Assembly (NCBI GenBank): GCA_964558395.1
Contig: CAZLDS010000058.1
Span: 1-15,224 of the forward strand
Length of the DNA: 15,224 bases
Source of the DNA: CSP1-5 sp964558395
GTDB taxonomy: Bacteria; Methylomirabilota; Methylomirabilia; Methylomirabilales; CSP1-5
Direction of reading: 5' to 3'
The position numbers and the translations under genes were made by a program. Under the pieces are notes generated by a model that worked only from the letters and a program-made list of their open reading frames with translations, was not told the origin of the DNA and ran no database searches. Of this stretch, positions 12,785-15,224 are shown piece by piece (position 1 is the stretch's first letter; each line of letters opens with the position of its first letter).

Positions 12785-12907
12785 GCGCTGAGGTTACGTC
12801 CGCCGCTCCTAGGATATTTCCGGCATGATGCCGGCTATCCGTTACCTTGCCGCGTCCTCGCGCCCGCAGGAATGTCACAATTCAAGATCCGACCCCCGGT
12901 TCTTTCC
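12785..12907. repeat. Dispersed ~120-bp palindrome-containing repeat, copy 3 (best preserved)
   Basis: From GCTGAGGTTACGTCCGCCGC, through a perfect palindrome CCGGCATGATGCCGG (12820-12834), to GGAATGTCACAATTCAAGA and GGTTCTTTCC. It is full length and aligns with 3951-4070; the first third aligns with 5591-5632 and the last half with 14496-14567. It lies immediately after the frameshifted membrane-protein pseudogene. Confidence 0.65.
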
Positions 12908-13159
12908 AGGCCAAGGGGGGAGGTGCTGTGGAGGTAAGGTCGGACTTGCCATTGACACCCCCTGGCTGGTCGGTGATACTTAGGGCCTCTACAGGGGACG
13001 CATTGACGGAACCGCGGTAGGCAGAGTTCATGAGCCACGCGTCAAGCAATGATCGGGGGGTGAGCAAACCAGAGGTCCTATCTGAGCAGCTTCTGGACCG
13101 AGTGTTTTTATGTCTACTGGAAACGCCCCAGCTAAGATAGCCGAACGCAGGTAACGGAT
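12908..13159. other. Intergenic region upstream of the TPR protein
   Basis: It contains a sigma-70-type promoter (12952-12980). A small open frame at 13030-13140 (36 aa, MSHASSNDRGVSKPEVLSEQ...) has only a weak ribosome binding site and no family signal, so I do not call it a gene. Confidence 0.4.
12952..12980 (+). promoter_or_regulatory. Possible sigma-70 promoter of the TPR gene
   Basis: TTGACA (12952-12957), 17-bp spacer, GATACT (12975-12980). The -35 is perfect and the -10 matches four of six. It would give a leader of about 170 nt. Confidence 0.45.
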
Positions 13160-14428
13160 ATGGTGACCTTGGCTGCAATTGCAGACATACTGGATTTCTT
13201 GGCAGAGCGCACCAAGTTCCATTCAAGGATCATAATGGCCATTGCGACCATTTTCGGCGCAGCCGGCCTCGTCTTGTTAAGTCTTGCTTTCGCCAGGCCA
13301 GACCCGCAAGGAGTGGTGATGGTGGGCGGAGGCCTCTTCATCGGGATGCTTCTATTTCTGTACAAGAAGATTCGCCATCTCCAAAAGCAGGCTCTTGTCA
13401 TGGGGATGGTGGTCGCGGGTATCCGTCGAATTCAGGACGAGGCCGCCACGGAGAGACTCCGCAAGCTGACGGGCGAAATGGTCGGCCCCGCGGAGCCGAC
13501 CGAAACCGGCCCCGAGCCACTGGAAGAGATTTTGGAATTCGTCGAGCGGCTCGAAGGCCGCCAGCGTCGGAATCTCATAGCCACCTCTATTGGATTTCTG
13601 GTGGTGGTCGGGCTTGTCGGAGCCATAGCGGGGACATGGTACCTCGAGGGCAAAAGCGACACTCCCGGCGTGGCGATCCCGAGGCCGGAGCAGATCGCGC
13701 GAGGCCTTGAACGGGTAAGCGAACTCGCGCGTCAAGCGATTCGAAAAACTCAGCCGGCAAAAGAAGAACCCCCGCCCCCACGGCAGCAAGAATTGCAGGT
13801 ACCCGTAGAAGCTGAGGAGCTCAATAGGGAAGGTGCACCGGCAAAGCAAGAACCTCCGGCTAACGCCGAGAAACTTGTGGCGTTGCAGCAGGAGATCAGC
13901 GCACTGCAGCAAGAACTGTCCGTTGCTCGACGGCAGCTCAAGGAAGAGAGACAGAAGGTGGCCGTGCTGGAGGAGAAGACAGGGGCTCACCGCAAGGATG
14001 CAAGTGGTCTGCAAAAGCGCTCCGAGGCGTTAGGGAAAACGGTAACGGACCGCGAGTATCTGAGGCTGGTCAGCGAAGCATTCGCTTATACGTATCGCAA
14101 AGGACCCGGAGATGTGGAACGGGCGGAGACCGCCTACCGGAATGCGATTCGGATTGCTCGGGCAAAAAGCATCCGTGACCCCGTCGTCTATAACGCGTAC
14201 GCAGGATTCCTCCAAGGGCAGCGCAGGTTCAAGGAGGCCGAGAAGTTCTACCAGATGGCCCTGGGCATCAATCCGGGCTACGGGCCGGCCCTGAACAATC
14301 TTGGGACGCTGTACGAAGTGACGGGAAAGTTAGAAGAAGCCTTAAGAAAATACAAAGCGGCCTACGACGCAGGGGAAAAGTTGGGCGCGCAGAACTACTC
14401 GCGCTTGCATTCCGTCATCACAAAATAA
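13160..14428 (+). CDS. Membrane protein with coiled coil and C-terminal TPR repeats
   Basis: 422 aa. Hydrophobic segments at about 23-45, 52-68 and 138-158 place the N-terminal third in the membrane, separated by a charged helical stretch (70-135). A Pro/Glu-rich linker (about 196-235) leads to a coiled coil (about 235-295, heptads such as LVALQQEISALQQEL). Then come tetratricopeptide repeats: one near 299-334, a canonical one at 341-374 (NAYAGFLQGQRRFKEAEKFY followed by QMALGINPGYGPA) and one at 375-408 (LNNLGTLYEVTGKLEEALRK). TPRs bind protein partners, so this is probably a scaffold on a membrane. The ATG has a weak AGG upstream; a promoter is visible about 180 bp before it. No operon partner; exact role unknown. 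Confidence 0.82.
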   Translation: MVTLAAIADILDFLAERTKFHSRIIMAIATIFGAAGLVLLSLAFARPDPQGVVMVGGGLFIGMLLFLYKKIRHLQKQALVMGMVVAGIRRIQDEAATERLRKLTGEMVGPAEPTETGPEPLEEILEFVERLEGRQRRNLIATSIGFLVVVGLVGAIAGTWYLEGKSDTPGVAIPRPEQIARGLERVSELARQAIRKTQPAKEEPPPPRQQELQVPVEAEELNREGAPAKQEPPANAEKLVALQQEISALQQELSVARRQLKEERQKVAVLEEKTGAHRKDASGLQKRSEALGKTVTDREYLRLVSEAFAYTYRKGPGDVERAETAYRNAIRIARAKSIRDPVVYNAYAGFLQGQRRFKEAEKFYQMALGINPGYGPALNNLGTLYEVTGKLEEALRKYKAAYDAGEKLGAQNYSRLHSVITK

Positions 14429-14495
14429 GTACAGGCCCTGTGGACTTGACAGGGGACCTCATGTGGGAGTGCACTGGGGGGCAGCTGTAGACGAC

Positions 14496-14567
14496 GCCTC
14501 TGCCTGTTACGTCGCCGCGTCCTCGTGCCCGCAGGAATGCCACAATTCAAGACCCCCATCCCACGCG
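14496..14567. repeat. Partial copy 4 of the ~120-bp repeat (3' half)
   Basis: CGCCGCGTCCTCGTGCCCGC followed by AGGAATGCCACAATTCAAGACC matches the second half of 12785-12907 with few changes (GTCAC to GCCAC). The palindromic half is absent. It lies between the convergent TPR and CBS-BON genes. Confidence 0.55.
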
Positions 14568-14573
14568 CTATGA

Positions 14574-15224
14574 TTATTCCGAGGGAGAGACCTGTTGTTC
14601 CAAGAGCAGGCGGTCCTCGACCCCCCGGACACCGGGGATTTCTTCCACCAGAACCCGTAAGGCCCGCCGAACATCAGTGTGCGGGACAACGCCTATCAGA
14701 CGCACGAGCCCATCGACCACCCCCACATGTACGGAAGACGATTCCAGCCATTCCATGTGCTTGAGCTGGTCAGAGATCCGTCGATGGATCGCTGCGTCGT
14801 CAGAAAGCACCTCAGCCGGAGCTCTCGAAGGACGTATGGCCACAACCCGCACCAGGTCCCGGCGGCTTACGATCCCGACGAGCCGACCTTCTCGGATGAC
14901 CGGGACCCGCTTGATCTGTTTCTCTTCGAGGATTCGCGCGATCTCCGAGACCGGGGTCTCTTCCTTGACGGTCACCGCCGGCTTCCGCATCACGTCCGCG
15001 ACGCGTCGGGCGTGGAGCCGGGCAAACTCTCTCGCGAGCTCCACGTGGTCCAGCGAGAGGGCCAGCCACCATTTCTTGCGATGGGGACTTCGAAGCCGAC
15101 GGACCAGGTCGGCCTCACTTACTACCCCGAGGACCTCACCCCCCGGCCCCACGACCGGAACAGCGCCCACCCCCTTGTCGAGGAGGAGCCGCATGAGAGC
15201 CTCAACCGTCATCTCCGGTGTCGC
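14574..15224 (-). CDS. CBS-pair and BON domain protein, 5' partial
   Basis: The frame is open to the right window edge. The first visible residues (ATPEMTVEALMRLLLDKGVG) are inside a CBS motif, so the true start lies beyond 15224; the internal Met at 15212 is not the start. CBS1 ends with VPVVGPGGEVLGVVSEADLV. CBS2 runs from VADVMRKPAVTVKEETPVSE to GIVSRRDLVRVV. A BON domain follows (ISDQLKHMEWLESSSVHVGV, then VRLIGVVPHTDVRRALRVLV). The CBS pair is a nucleotide-sensing regulatory module and BON is a putative phospholipid- or matrix-binding domain. CBS-BON proteins are common, usually soluble and stress-linked; the ligand is unknown. It converges on the TPR gene. Confidence 0.88.
   Translation of the reverse strand, partial: ATPEMTVEALMRLLLDKGVGAVPVVGPGGEVLGVVSEADLVRRLRSPHRKKWWLALSLDHVELAREFARLHARRVADVMRKPAVTVKEETPVSEIARILEEKQIKRVPVIREGRLVGIVSRRDLVRVVAIRPSRAPAEVLSDDAAIHRRISDQLKHMEWLESSSVHVGVVDGLVRLIGVVPHTDVRRALRVLVEEIPGVRGVEDRLLLEQQVSPSE

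Noticed and set aside
13030..13140. 36-aa open frame between the promoter and the TPR gene
   Set aside because: Weak ribosome binding site and no recognisable feature; could be a leader peptide but nothing supports it.
13352..14014. 220-aa minus-strand open frame antisense to the TPR protein
   Set aside because: Leu/Cys/Arg-rich mirror of the coiled-coil gene; no start signal or family motif.
14445..14475. CTTGACAGGGG, identical to the -35 region of the dispersed element
   Set aside because: No TAAGTA box at 17 bp and no leader or terminator follows; the TTGACA is also part of a short CCCTGT/ACAGGG dyad.
1..15224. CRISPR array, rRNA genes or complete tRNA genes
   Set aside because: No regularly spaced repeat-spacer pattern, no rRNA-like stretches and no complete cloverleaf were seen on either strand.

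Overview
The window looks like a piece of a draft (probably metagenome-assembled) chromosome of a GC-rich diderm bacterium. Two exact 100-N scaffold gaps (6836-6935 and 10030-10129) interrupt it. The genes point to an environmental Gram-negative lineage: sigma-54-type regulation, c-di-GMP proteins, a VIT/VWA surface protein with a rhombosortase-like protease, a crotonase and CBS-BON proteins. Assignment to a phylum such as NC10/Methylomirabilota, Nitrospirota or a proteobacterium is a guess. Coding density is low and there are many relics, so this reads as an accessory or decaying region.

Layout. 1-40 is the last few codons of a probable NtrC-type regulator. 562-1809 (+) is a membrane diguanylate cyclase, facing a PilZ protein on the minus strand (2527-2099). 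A two-TM small protein (3027-2794, -), a 49-aa zinc ribbon (3476-3625, +), a truncated NTF2/SnoaL-like relic (-) and a truncated membrane-protein relic (-) follow. A crotonase-family protein (5511-4723, -) comes next, then a broken IS110-family element (about 5633 into the first gap). After the gap lie an anchored periplasmic-type protein (7672-7139, -), small minus-strand ORFs (8630-8180), the VIT-VWA protein (9092-10981, +) overlapped by a rhombosortase-like protease (10978-11607, +), a multiply frameshifted membrane-protein pseudogene (11623-12701, +), a three-TM/coiled-coil/TPR protein (13160-14428, +) and a CBS-BON protein running off the right edge (-).

The most striking non-coding signal is a dispersed element of about 160-190 bp, seen three times plus one degenerate copy, always on the minus strand. 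Each good copy has a TTGACA box, exactly 17 bp, a TAAGTA box, a partly conserved leader and an intrinsic terminator. Each lies upstream of a minus-strand gene (PilZ; two-TM protein; anchored protein, where copies are tandem). This is either a multicopy small-RNA gene or an attenuator/riboswitch-like leader; I cannot match it to a known class by eye.

A second repeat family, about 120 bp with a CCGGC palindrome and an AATGTCACAA-TTCAAGACC tail, occurs at 3951-4070, 12785-12907 and 14496-14567. A truncated copy at 5591-5632 stops in the palindrome where the IS110 element begins. The VIT-VWA/rhombosortase operon has a textbook sigma-54 promoter (9016-9030), with a perfect inverted repeat about 110 bp upstream of the predicted start, placed like an enhancer-binding site.
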